This document shows, piece by piece, positions 1-10,711 of a stretch of 64,000 nt of DNA. The stretch spans positions 248,001-312,000 of the forward strand of contig NZ_JACIDK010000004.1 in assembly GCF_014196295.1 (NCBI RefSeq), in the 5' to 3' direction. This stretch comes from Phenylobacterium haematophilum (lineage in GTDB: Bacteria > Pseudomonadota > Alphaproteobacteria > Caulobacterales > Caulobacteraceae). Each line of letters begins with the position of its first letter. Position 1 is the first letter of the stretch. The notes below the pieces were generated by a model that was not told the origin of the DNA, searched no databases, and saw nothing but the letters and a program-made list of their open reading frames with translations. Both the position numbers and the translations under genes were made by a program.

Positions 1-238
1 CCGCGATCTGCCGGCGCCGGCCCTCCAGCTTGGCGGCCTCGAACGCCGCCCCGAACTCAGGCTCGCGCAGCGCCCAGTCGCGAAACGTCCGCCGCGACGG
101 CATCCCCGGCTCGCGCGCCAGCGCATGCTGGCTCTCGCCCGCCGCCACCCGCGCGCAGATCTCCCGCCCCAGCTCCGGCGTAAACCGCACAGACGCCCGA
201 ACCCTGGCCCGCCCCGGGCCTGGCGACAACGAAGGCAT
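1..238 (-). CDS. Terminase small subunit-like protein, 5' part only
   Basis: The minus strand reads from an ATG at 236-238 to the window edge without a stop, giving 79 residues and no C-terminus. After a short Pro/Arg-rich head comes a helix-turn-helix-like stretch: RFTPELGREICARVAAGES, then a short loop, then GMPSRRTFRDWALREPEFG and AAFEAAKLEGRRRQIA. This spacing is typical of Sf6-type phage terminase small subunits, which bind packaging sites on phage DNA, and of related small proteins in alphaproteobacterial prophages. Only the DNA-binding part is visible, so a different helix-turn-helix protein cannot be excluded. It suggests a prophage or a phage-derived island continuing to the left of the window. 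Confidence 0.6.
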   Translation of the reverse strand, partial: MPSLSPGPGRARVRASVRFTPELGREICARVAAGESQHALAREPGMPSRRTFRDWALREPEFGAAFEAAKLEGRRRQIA

Positions 239-571
239 CCCGCCCCCACGACAGCAAATGAGAAGGCTTCAGTGTCTCACAGCCACGCCGAAGCGCAAGA
301 ACAAAATGGCAACACAGCAATCGAGTCAGTTTTCGGCGCATGCGAAGACCAAACGCGTGGGCATCAGATCCCGCCGGTACGCCCCGGCTCCCCGCCGCCC
401 AGCGTCGACGCCCTCATGGCCAGACAGCTGATGTCGGTCCGAGCACCCCCGATCCGCCCGTCGGAAATCCTGCCTCTTGGCCTGTCGGTGCAAAGGCATC
501 TTCAACAACGACGCGCCATCGTCTAGCTTGCAACTATCCCGACGCCTTCATCTCGGACATCATACTAGAAC
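239..571. other. Intergenic stretch, no gene seen
   Basis: This 333-base divergent gap lies between the terminase-like gene and the AAA ATPase gene. Short frames exist on both strands but none looks like a protein. I see no tRNA, no att-like repeat and no convincing promoter hexamers. Base composition begins to shift toward AT only near 530, just before the ATPase gene. Confidence 0.5.
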
Positions 572-1939
572 ATGAAACTGCTGAATTTCGTCTGTCGAGG
601 CCTAAATGGCTATCTCGACTTCGACCTATCGTTTCGCAAAGACGTTAGCTTCCTCATTGGGATCAACGGGAGCGGAAAAACCAGCGTCCTCAAAGCAATT
701 ATGGCCTTACTCGGACCGGATATCGACTGGCTAATGAATGCCAGATACGACTCCATTTTAGTAGACCTAGAGCATGAGGATGCTCATTTGGTAATATCGG
801 CCATAAAGAGCAATAATAATATACAATTCTCCTTCTCTAATGGCGATGACTTCTCATCCGTTACTATATCTGATGAGATTTATAGAAACAGCCTTCGAAT
901 TAGAGAAGACCTATTGCGAGATTCCGATGGCGACTACATTCGAGTAAGGGAGTCGGTTTCCGAGATCACTGAAACGATGGCTCCATTTCAGGCCGTACGG
1001 GGACTCCCCACACCAATATTCCTGGGCCTAGACCGGACCAGCCTACCGACGAGCGCAAGAAGCAATCAGCGGCAACGCCGCGCCCCTCCCCCCAAACGAA
1101 CTCACGCCACACTAAGAGCATTTCTCGACGAGAGCGTTGCCCAAGCAGAAGCGATTGCCATTGAAGCGGCAAAGCAAGCACAGGTTCTTAGAACTCGACG
1201 AGCATCTGAACTTCGGGAGCAGATTTTGCTATCTCTATTTTCAGAAGGCGCGTCACGGGGCAGCGCAGATCTTCCACGATCAGTAGATATTCGACGGTAC
1301 GAAAAGGCACGAAAATCACTAAAGGCCGCCTTCACCGCCCTCGGAATAGATACAGCACGCGTCGAACAAACCATTGACCCGTTCTTTTCAGAGGTAATAG
1401 GCGTTGCAACAGCCCTAAGCAAACACAAAAACTTAGAAGTAATCATCGCAAAAAGTGACGACAATACGACCAGAAACTTTATTAGTTGGATGCGACTAGA
1501 GCCTCGCGTATCACTTATAAAGGAGATTGAGGAATTTGTAAATAACTTCAACGACGCTGAATCTGAAATATTCAGGCACACAAATCGATATTTATCTATA
1601 ATGAACTCATTCCTGGAAGATTCCAGGAAGACTTTATCCTTCAAAGAAGACGCCTCACTTATCGTTAAACTGCCATCCGGAGAAATGGCGGACGTTTACC
1701 ACCTGTCATCGGGCGAACGTCAACTATTTGTTCTCATAACATCATTGATGTTTAACGACGACCAACGCCGCGCGAGCGCTGTTATCATAGATGAACCAGA
1801 ACTCTCCCTGCACATAAAGTGGCAAGAGATGTTCGTAGATTCATTGCTGGAAGCAAATCCAGATATTCAGCTTATATTGGCGACTCACAGCCCATCCATC
1901 ATCTTGGATCGCGATGAGAATTGCGTGGATCTGGCATGA
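572..1939 (+). CDS. AAA/ABC-type ATPase, candidate PARIS sensor (AriA-like)
   Basis: The 455-residue protein has the split ABC-ATPase layout of OLD/RecF-like defence ATPases. Visible parts are a Walker A GINGSGKTS at residues 30-38, a long helical middle section (about 170-350), an ABC signature LSSGERQ at 378-384, a Walker B IIDEPELSLH with Asp407-Glu408, and a switch histidine in LATHSPS (His439). The next gene starts inside its stop codon and encodes a DUF4435 protein. An ATPase plus DUF4435 pair of these sizes is the composition of PARIS, in which AriA holds AriB inactive until it senses a phage anti-restriction protein. The gene uses many ATA, TTA and AGA codons and is visibly AT-richer than its surroundings, which points to transfer. 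The function is inferred from architecture and neighbourhood; other AAA-DUF4435 systems are possible. Confidence 0.7.
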   Translation: MKLLNFVCRGLNGYLDFDLSFRKDVSFLIGINGSGKTSVLKAIMALLGPDIDWLMNARYDSILVDLEHEDAHLVISAIKSNNNIQFSFSNGDDFSSVTISDEIYRNSLRIREDLLRDSDGDYIRVRESVSEITETMAPFQAVRGLPTPIFLGLDRTSLPTSARSNQRQRRAPPPKRTHATLRAFLDESVAQAEAIAIEAAKQAQVLRTRRASELREQILLSLFSEGASRGSADLPRSVDIRRYEKARKSLKAAFTALGIDTARVEQTIDPFFSEVIGVATALSKHKNLEVIIAKSDDNTTRNFISWMRLEPRVSLIKEIEEFVNNFNDAESEIFRHTNRYLSIMNSFLEDSRKTLSFKEDASLIVKLPSGEMADVYHLSSGERQLFVLITSLMFNDDQRRASAVIIDEPELSLHIKWQEMFVDSLLEANPDIQLILATHSPSIILDRDENCVDLA

Positions 1940-2805
1940 TGAAGTATTCAGGAAACGCGCGCCGCGCCTACGGCCGCCTGATGCAAGCGTACAACGACAT
2001 TGATGTATACGTCGAAGACGCAACCTACGTCGGCATCTATGAGCGAGTAATAAATCGCGCACTCCGAGGGCAGGCGAGCGTTAAACGAATTATTCCCCTT
2101 GGACCAAGGGAAAAAGTTCTAGAAGCCGCCATGAATGATAATACAATTGGAGGAAGACCGCGCCTATATATAGTGGATGGCGATCTTGATCTAATCTCAC
2201 AACTTAGACATAAAAAGTCACCGCACCTCCACAGATTAAAAGTCTATAGTTTGGAGAATTTACTCCTGGAGGAGAGCGCTCTAAATGCGTATTGCGCTTT
2301 TGCCTGCCCAGGAAAGAGCCTTGAAGCCGCACGTGATCAGATAAATCTGAAGCATGTACTCATCGACCTCGAGATAATGATAAGCCTATACGTTGTTGCC
2401 CTTGGAGTAGCTAGACGCTTGGACCTGAGGGACGCGGCCTTTTCTATTGATTTCAAGGACCTCTTCGACGTGGAGGGAGGCAAACACATTCGAGTTAATA
2501 GACAGAAGCTGTTCACAAAAACGAACGAGGTTATAAGAAGAATTATAGTACTTACAAGTCGAACCGCCTATCGCGAAGCAAAGACCGACGTGATGCGCAC
2601 CATCGAACGTCGCGGCTTATCTGGGATAGATTATGTCCCCGGAAAGGCCGCACTTTGGTACATCAACGAGAGAGCTGGGCATGCGAAGGGATTGAGCCTC
2701 GGACAACGCGCAGTTGCTTCCTATCTAGCTGACCATTGCTCGTTGGGTAAGGACAGCGTCCTGGCTGCGCGACTACGGCGAGTATCTCGCGGTGTGAAGC
2801 GCTGA
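1936..2805 (+). CDS. DUF4435 Toprim-type protein, candidate PARIS effector (AriB-like)
   Basis: The 289-residue protein starts at an ATG (1936) overlapping the TGA of the ATPase gene as ATGA; a second ATG follows directly. A TTG at 1921 is also in frame but less likely. DUF4435 features are an N-terminal VYVED with Glu27 (Glu26 counted from the second ATG) and an acidic YIVDGDLDL strand near residue 80, the arrangement expected of a Toprim metal site. The PARIS effector AriB is a DUF4435 Toprim nuclease, reported to cut tRNA and, as I recall, inactivated by changing Glu26. The matching size, domain, residue number and translational coupling support an AriB-like role. The C-terminal half is basic and helical. 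Codon use is as foreign as that of its partner. Confidence 0.7.
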   Translation: MMKYSGNARRAYGRLMQAYNDIDVYVEDATYVGIYERVINRALRGQASVKRIIPLGPREKVLEAAMNDNTIGGRPRLYIVDGDLDLISQLRHKKSPHLHRLKVYSLENLLLEESALNAYCAFACPGKSLEAARDQINLKHVLIDLEIMISLYVVALGVARRLDLRDAAFSIDFKDLFDVEGGKHIRVNRQKLFTKTNEVIRRIIVLTSRTAYREAKTDVMRTIERRGLSGIDYVPGKAALWYINERAGHAKGLSLGQRAVASYLADHCSLGKDSVLAARLRRVSRGVKR

Positions 2806-3065
2806 TCACCACATACCCCACGACGTCGCGTCGCGGGCGCAGTACAATTTTGAACATCTGTGCGCTTTTGTTCAGGCCGTTGACGCGCTGAGCGTCAGCG
2901 GTCGACCCGCCTCAGATAGTCGCGGGTGCCCGCCGACGACGAGGGCCGGGCGCCGCGAGCGTGGCGAGCGCACGCTTCACTCAAGGTTTCATCTACGTCC
3001 TCCGCCCGCCGCACGCTCCGCGGACGGACCAGACGACATGGCAGGTCAAGCGGCCATGCTGAAGC
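2806..3065. other. Convergent intergenic stretch at island boundary
   Basis: These 260 bases separate the DUF4435 gene from the end of metH. Composition returns to GC-rich within the first 50 bases, so the foreign segment probably ends near 2870. I see no tRNA, no recognisable integrase fragment and no clear terminator hairpin with a T tract. Confidence 0.45.
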
Positions 3066-5729
<2,664 letters not shown>

Positions 5730-5736
5730 CGCAAAT

Positions 5737-5754
5737 TCCCCGCCGAAGCGGGGA
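5737..5754 (-). promoter_or_regulatory. UUCG-capped hairpin over the metH C-terminal gene RBS
   Basis: On the transcribed strand this is UCCCCGC-UUCG-GCGGGGA, a perfect 7-bp GC-rich stem with a cUUCGg tetraloop, ending 7 bases before the ATG at 5729. The GGGGA that would serve as Shine-Dalgarno sequence forms the 3' arm. It could limit translation of the second metH half unless ribosomes from the first half arrive, or stabilise the 3' mRNA piece. It is not a good terminator because no U tract follows. Confidence 0.55.
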
Positions 5755-5810
5755 CCCAAGCTGAATCAGGTTTGGCCGAAGCCGGGAAGTAACACAGTCC
5801 GCGCGAGGAC

Positions 5811-6872
5811 CTAGGCGAGCTCGAACGGTTCGAGGCCGGCGAGGCGCATCGCCGTCGGCCGCTCGGGCGGCTGGCGCGGCGTCAGGCCGGCGACGGCGTC
5901 GGCGACGTGACGGATATGGTCCGGCGTCGTGCCGCAACAGCCGCCGAGGATGTTGACCAGCCCCTGCTCGGCCCACTCGTGCAGTTGGTGGCCGGTCTGG
6001 TGCGGCTGCTCGTCGTATTCGCCCATGGCGTTGGGCAGGCCGGCGTTCGGATAGGCCGAGACCAGGGTGTCGGCGACGCGGGCCAGTTCGGCGATGTGCG
6101 GCCGCATCAGGTCGGCGCCCAGCGCGCAGTTCAGGCCGATGGCGAACGGCTTGGCGTGCTTCACCGAGTTCCAGAAAGCCTCGACGGTCTGGCCCGACAG
6201 CGTGCGGCCCGAGCGGTCGGTGATGGTGCCCGAAATCCAGATCGGCAGCGGCTCGTAGCCTTCGTCCTCCAAGTCGAGGATCGCCTTGATCGCGGCCTTA
6301 CAGTTCAGCGTGTCGGTGATCGTCTCGATCAGATAGAGGTCCACGCCGCCGTCATGCAGCGCGATCATCTGCTCGCGATAGGCCTGATAGACCTCGTCGA
6401 AGGTGACCAGGCGAGCGCCGGGATCGTTCACGTCCGACGACATCGACAGCATCTTCGGCAGCGGACCGATCGAGCCGGCGACGAAGCGCGGCTTATGTGG
6501 CTCCTTGGCGGTCCAGGCGTCGGCGCGTTCGCGGGCGATCCTCGCGCCCTGATAATTGATATCATAGACCGCCTCGCCGCAATCGTACTCGGCCTGCGCG
6601 ATGGTGGTCGCCGAGAAGGTGTTGGTCTCGGAGATGTCGGCGCCGGCGGCATAGTACTGGTCGTGCAGGTCGCCGATGATGTCCGGCCGGGTGATGCACA
6701 GCAGGTCGTTGTTGCCCTTGAGCTCCTGGGCGTGTCCGGCGAAGCGCTCCCCGCGATAGTCGGCTTCGTCTAGGCCGCGCTTCTGAATCATCACGCCCCA
6801 GGAGCCGTCGAGGATGAGGATGCGCTCCTTGGCGATCTGCTTGAGCGCGGCGATACGGTCCTGGCGGGTCAT
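5811..6872 (-). CDS. metH: Methionine synthase homocysteine-binding gene (MetH N-terminal)
   Basis: This 353-residue protein is the homocysteine S-methyltransferase module of MetH. It starts with [17 protein letters not shown], has the zinc cysteines in GLNCALGA and in [12 protein letters not shown] near the C-terminus, and contains the family core [15 protein letters not shown]. It activates homocysteine as a zinc thiolate for methyl transfer from the cobalamin carried by the downstream gene product. Its ATG overlaps the stop of the metallo-beta-lactamase gene by four bases, so translation is probably coupled. The second metH gene follows after a spacer of about 80 bases. Confidence 0.93.
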   Translation of the reverse strand: MTRQDRIAALKQIAKERILILDGSWGVMIQKRGLDEADYRGERFAGHAQELKGNNDLLCITRPDIIGDLHDQYYAAGADISETNTFSATTIAQAEYDCGEAVYDINYQGARIARERADAWTAKEPHKPRFVAGSIGPLPKMLSMSSDVNDPGARLVTFDEVYQAYREQMIALHDGGVDLYLIETITDTLNCKAAIKAILDLEDEGYEPLPIWISGTITDRSGRTLSGQTVEAFWNSVKHAKPFAIGLNCALGADLMRPHIAELARVADTLVSAYPNAGLPNAMGEYDEQPHQTGHQLHEWAEQGLVNILGGCCGTTPDHIRHVADAVAGLTPRQPPERPTAMRLAGLEPFELA

Positions 6873-7729
6873 TTCGCGGCTTCCTGTTGCTTGGCGAGAT
6901 CCTGGCGGAAGGCTTTTTCGCTGGCGGCGATCGTCGCCTGCAGCATGCCTGGATCAATAAAGGGGTTGGGTCCTCCGTCCGCCAGCCTGGCGCGCTTAGC
7001 GGACATGCCGAACTGCTCTGCGTGCGGGGCCAAGAAGACGTCGGCCTTCAGCCTGCGCAGCTTGGCGAAGCTCTGCTCGTAGTCGGCCACGATGCCGGGG
7101 TACTGCGGTCCCTTGGTCTTGGAGACCAGGCGATTGGCGGCGACGGAGGTGCTGCAATAGAGCACCGCCTCATGGCGCTCGCCGCCGATGGTCACCGGAA
7201 AGGTCCAGGTCGTGCAGCCCGCAGTATGCCCCGGCGTCACGTGTGCGGTCAGGGTCCCGCCGCCGAGGGTGACCTTGTCGCCGTCCTTGAGGACGCGATC
7301 AACCTTCACCGGCGCGAAGTCGAACGCCTTAACGTCTTCGGAGCCGATGTACTTGCCGCTCTCCAGCGCCTCGCGATCGCCAGCGGAGGCGGCCAGCGTC
7401 GCCCCAGTATCCTTCTTCAGCTCGGCTAGGCCGCCGGCATGGTCGAAATGGGCGTGCGTGTTGAGCAGCACCTTCACGTCCGTCGGCTTGAAGCCCAGCT
7501 TGGCGATGCTCGCCTCGATCGGCTTGGCGCTCGTCGGCATGGCGCCGTCGATCAGGATGTGCCCCTGCGGCGTCGTGATCAGGAAGGCCGACAGGCCCGC
7601 CGTCCCCACGTAATAGAGGTTGTCGGCGATCTGGAACGGCTCGATCGGCTGGGTCCAGTTGGCTGGCGACTGAGCCTGCGCGGCGCTAGCGCAGGTCAGC
7701 AGGCCCATCGCGAGAGCGAGGCGCTTCAT
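6869..7729 (-). CDS. Subclass B3 metallo-beta-lactamase
   Basis: The 286-residue protein has a signal peptide (MKRLALAMGLLTCASAAQAQ) and so acts in the periplasm. The B3 zinc ligands are all present: THAHFDH (two His for one zinc, Asp-His for the other), His in PGHTAGCTTW and His in APHAEQFGM. Length and motif spacing fit B3 enzymes, including CAU-1 from Caulobacter. It may hydrolyse beta-lactams, but B3 relatives can have other hydrolase roles. The gene sits inside the methionine operon, overlapping metF and metH by four bases on each side. It is therefore made together with methionine enzymes rather than under an AmpR-type inducer. Confidence 0.88.
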   Translation of the reverse strand: MKRLALAMGLLTCASAAQAQSPANWTQPIEPFQIADNLYYVGTAGLSAFLITTPQGHILIDGAMPTSAKPIEASIAKLGFKPTDVKVLLNTHAHFDHAGGLAELKKDTGATLAASAGDREALESGKYIGSEDVKAFDFAPVKVDRVLKDGDKVTLGGGTLTAHVTPGHTAGCTTWTFPVTIGGERHEAVLYCSTSVAANRLVSKTKGPQYPGIVADYEQSFAKLRRLKADVFLAPHAEQFGMSAKRARLADGGPNPFIDPGMLQATIAASEKAFRQDLAKQQEAAK

Positions 7730-8658
7730 GCCGCGGCCTCAGCCGGCTCAGTCGGGGTCTCGCGCAGGCCCAGCACCCGGCAGATCGCGTAGACTAGGTC
7801 GGCGCGATTGAGCGTGTAGAAGTGGAAGTCCGAATAGCCTTCCTCGGCCAGACGCACGCACATTTCCGAGGCCACCGAGGCGGCGATCAGCTTACGGGTC
7901 TCCGGATCCTTGTCGAGGCCGTCGAACAGGTTGCCCAGCCACGCCGGTAGAGGAATGCCCACCGGCCCCGCCATCTTCTTCAGGCCCTTGTAGTTCGACA
8001 CCGGCATGATGCCCGGCGAGACCGGGATCGTGACCCCAGCCTTGCGCAACTTGTCCATGAAGAACAGGTAGGCGTCGATGTCGTAAAAGAACTGAGTGAT
8101 CGCTCGGGTCGCGCCAGCGTCGATCTTGGCCTTCAGCACGTCGATGTCGTGATCGATCGACGGGCTTTCGGGATGGATCTGCGGATAGAGGCTGACGCTC
8201 ACCTCGAAAGGGGCCACGGCCTTGATGCCGGCGGTCAACTCGGTGGCGTTCAAATAGCCGTCCGCACGGGGCACGTAGACGCCGCCGATGTTGCCCGGCG
8301 GGTCGCCGCGCAGCGCCACAATGTGCCGGATGCCGGCGTCCCAGTAGGCCTGCACGACCTCGTCGACCTCGGCGCGCGAGGCCTCGACGCAGGTTAGGTG
8401 AGCGGCAGGTTTTAGGGTCGTCTCCTTCAGCATCCTGACCACCGTGCGGTGCGTGCGGTCACGGGTGGAACCGCCGGCGCCGTAGGTCACCGAGACGAAG
8501 GACGGATTCAGCGGCTCGAGACGGCGGATCGCCTCCCACAGGCTCTCTTCGGCTTCGGGCGTCTTGGGCGGCGAAAACTCGAACGACACGGACGGGCGGC
8601 GCGTGTTTCCGGCGGCGGCGCGGGCGACGGGTCCGAGCGCGGTTTCATGAGGGCTCAT
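7726..8658 (-). CDS. metF: 5,10-methylenetetrahydrofolate reductase
   Basis: This 310-residue flavoprotein reduces 5,10-methylene-THF to 5-methyl-THF, the methyl donor used by MetH. The catalytic glutamate is in SFEFSPPKT near residue 27. Other family signatures are SVTYGAGGSTRDRT, HLTCVEAS, IVALRGDPPG and AITQFFYDIDAY. The length matches bacterial MetF. It overlaps the upstream ArsR-methyltransferase gene and the downstream lactamase gene by four bases each, so it belongs to a tightly coupled operon that makes methyl-THF and uses it. Confidence 0.95.
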   Translation of the reverse strand: MSPHETALGPVARAAAGNTRRPSVSFEFSPPKTPEAEESLWEAIRRLEPLNPSFVSVTYGAGGSTRDRTHRTVVRMLKETTLKPAAHLTCVEASRAEVDEVVQAYWDAGIRHIVALRGDPPGNIGGVYVPRADGYLNATELTAGIKAVAPFEVSVSLYPQIHPESPSIDHDIDVLKAKIDAGATRAITQFFYDIDAYLFFMDKLRKAGVTIPVSPGIMPVSNYKGLKKMAGPVGIPLPAWLGNLFDGLDKDPETRKLIAASVASEMCVRLAEEGYSDFHFYTLNRADLVYAICRVLGLRETPTEPAEAAA

Positions 8659-9626
8659 GCGGCGCTCCTTTGCGGCAGGCGGGCGCGTTCGGCGACCCAG
8701 ATTTTCACGGTGAGCCCCTCAGCCCGTGCGGGCGGCAGCGCGGTCACGCGGATGTCGGTCAGCCCCGCCTCCTCCAGCCAACGCGCCATCTCCGGCTCGG
8801 CGAACCCGAGGCGGCGATGCTGGTGCTGCTCGCGGAGGAATTCGAGGGTATGGGGGGCGAAATCGATGATCAGCAGTCGACCGCCCTCGGCGACCAGGCG
8901 CGCGGCTTCGCGCACGGCGGCGGCGGGATCGGCGAGGTAGTGCAGGACCTGATGGACGACCACCAGGTCGGCGCTCTGCCCCGGCAGGCGGGTGCCGAAG
9001 ATGTCGCCATGGCGCAGCTCGAAGCCTTCAAGGCCGGCCTCAGCGACATGATTACGCGCGATGTTGAGCATCTGCTGGGAAAGGTCGAGACCGATAGCCG
9101 CCTCGGCGTGCGGCCCAAGCAGGGTCAGCATCCGACCGGTGCCGGAGCCGAGATCCACGAGCCGCTTGAACGGGCCAGGCCCGACGGCGTCGAGGATAGC
9201 CGCCTCAACAGCGTTTTCGGAAACGTAGAGCGAGCGAATCTCGTCCCATCGGGCCGCGTTGCGCGCGAAGTACTCGCCGGCCTCCGCCGAACGCTCGCCG
9301 CGCACGGCCTGCAGCCGCTCGGCGTCGCGAACGATGATCTCGTCGGTCGGATCGATCAGCCGCAAGGCCTCGTCGGCCAGGCGCCGGGCATCGCCCGAGG
9401 TCACGAGGCGATAGAACACCCAAGCCCCATCGGGGAACCGCTCGACCAGCCCGGCCTCGGCCAGCAGCTTGAGGTGACGCGAGACGCGCGGCTGGCTCTG
9501 GTCCAGCACCCGGCACAGTTCCAGAACCGCCAACTCCTCCCCGGCCAACAGCGCAAGAATCCGCAACCGCGTCGGCTCGCCCGCCGCGCGCAAAATATCC
9601 ACGGCTTGACTCGTGGTGAGCATCAT
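8655..9626 (-). CDS. ArsR-family regulator fused to SAM-dependent methyltransferase
   Basis: The 323-residue protein begins with a winged helix (about residues 8-95; TRLRILALLAGEELAVLELC then QSQPRVSRHLKLLAEAGLV). It continues with a class I methyltransferase domain (about 140-300) that has the SAM motif VDLGSGTGRML. The ArsR domain has a single cysteine and lacks the ELCVCDL metal site, so metal sensing is unlikely. ArsR regulators of methionine metabolism that respond to S-adenosylhomocysteine (SahR type) are known in proteobacteria. Here the methyltransferase domain could be the sensor for SAM or SAH. It is the first gene of the methionine operon and lies just behind a perfect palindrome. 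Two consecutive ATGs are available as starts. The exact ligand is inferred. Confidence 0.85.
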   Translation of the reverse strand: MMLTTSQAVDILRAAGEPTRLRILALLAGEELAVLELCRVLDQSQPRVSRHLKLLAEAGLVERFPDGAWVFYRLVTSGDARRLADEALRLIDPTDEIIVRDAERLQAVRGERSAEAGEYFARNAARWDEIRSLYVSENAVEAAILDAVGPGPFKRLVDLGSGTGRMLTLLGPHAEAAIGLDLSQQMLNIARNHVAEAGLEGFELRHGDIFGTRLPGQSADLVVVHQVLHYLADPAAAVREAARLVAEGGRLLIIDFAPHTLEFLREQHQHRRLGFAEPEMARWLEEAGLTDIRVTALPPARAEGLTVKIWVAERARLPQRSAA

Positions 9627-9631
9627 GAGCG

Positions 9632-9649
9632 CATAAAGATATCTTTATG
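9632..9649. promoter_or_regulatory. 18-bp perfect palindrome, operator of the met operon
   Basis: CATAAAGATATCTTTATG is a perfect inverted repeat, with a further half-site TCTTTATG at 9650-9657. It ends five bases before the ATG of the ArsR-methyltransferase gene. A protein bound there would block both promoter exit and the ribosome binding region. ArsR-family dimers bind palindromes of this form, and AT-rich AAAGATATCTTT cores are known for ArsR/SahR operators, so autorepression of the whole operon is likely. Confidence 0.8.
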
Positions 9650-9724
9650 TCTTTATGTCAAGGCGCTCGCAGTAGGGGAACCCGCCCGGATGAGCCGCTT
9701 ATAGCATGCGCAGGCGAAGCGCAG

Positions 9725-10660
9725 TTAGACCGCGCTCATCACGGGTTCGCCGGCAATGAACAGGCGAACGTTCTCCAGCGCCTGACCGACCATTCGCGGA
9801 ATGGAATCGACCGTCCCGCCCGCGCTGTGCGGCGTTAGCACCGTATTTGGGACGTCGGCCCACCGAGCGACGGGCGTCGGCTCGGTCTCGAAGACGTCCA
9901 GCGCCGCCCGACCCAGTCGCCCTTCCTTCAAAGCCGCGATGAGGGCGTCTTCATCGACGATCGAACCGCGCGCGACATTCACCAGCATGCCGTGGGCGCC
10001 GAGCGCATCGAGCACCTCGCGGTCGACCGCCTTGCGGTTGGTCTCGTCGGCGCGGCAGGCGACGATCAGGATGTCGCTCGCCTGCGCCAGCGCCGTCAGA
10101 CTCGCCGCTCGTGGCCACGGCGCTTGGGGCTTCTCGCGCGGGCCCCACCAGAGGATCTCCATGCCCAGCGCCGCGCCGCGCACGGCCACTGCCTCGCCGA
10201 TTGCGCCGAGGCCCATGACCCCTAGCTTGCGACCGCGCAGGCCCGGACGGTTGCCGACCCGCGGATCGTCGCGCCAGCCCCCGCCGCGCACCACCGCATC
10301 GCCGGCCACGATGTTGCGCCACCCGGCGATCAGCAGGCCGATGGCATGGTCGGCGACGTCGTCGGCGTTCAGCCCCTTGGCGTGGGTGACCTCGATCCCC
10401 CGCGCGCGGCACCACGGCACGTCAACGCCGTCGTAGCCGACGCTGACATTGGCGATGAGGCCCAGACGCGGCAAGCTCTCAAGAAACTCATGGCTGAGCG
10501 GGATTTCGCCGGCATGCACGATCGCCCGCACCTGGTCGGCCTGGCCCGGGACTAGCTCCCACCGACGCGCCACGTCGTAGCCCGCCGCCTCCAGCGCCTG
10601 TTGCACCGGCGACAGCATCTGGTGGGAAATCAGGACAAGCGGCCTAGCGGCGTCGGTCAT
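9725..10660 (-). CDS. D-isomer-specific 2-hydroxyacid dehydrogenase
   Basis: The 311-residue protein has the NAD(P)-binding motif GLGAIG near residue 150 and the catalytic Arg, Glu and His of the family in VNVARGSIVDE, DVFETEPTP and LTPHSAGG. It resembles glyoxylate/hydroxypyruvate reductases, which reduce 2-keto acids to D-2-hydroxy acids. The substrate cannot be read from the sequence. The gene stands alone, 51 bases from the divergent P-loop kinase gene. Confidence 0.88.
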   Translation of the reverse strand: MTDAARPLVLISHQMLSPVQQALEAAGYDVARRWELVPGQADQVRAIVHAGEIPLSHEFLESLPRLGLIANVSVGYDGVDVPWCRARGIEVTHAKGLNADDVADHAIGLLIAGWRNIVAGDAVVRGGGWRDDPRVGNRPGLRGRKLGVMGLGAIGEAVAVRGAALGMEILWWGPREKPQAPWPRAASLTALAQASDILIVACRADETNRKAVDREVLDALGAHGMLVNVARGSIVDEDALIAALKEGRLGRAALDVFETEPTPVARWADVPNTVLTPHSAGGTVDSIPRMVGQALENVRLFIAGEPVMSAV

Positions 10661-10711
10661 GGGGTTCTCCGAGGTGTGGACGTCCTATAGCCAGGGTCGA
10701 GGGAGGCCGTC

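Noticed and set aside
9632..9649. Palindrome as a Rho-independent terminator
   Set aside because: It is AT-rich, has no loop and no T tract, and lies just before a start codon, so an operator is more likely.
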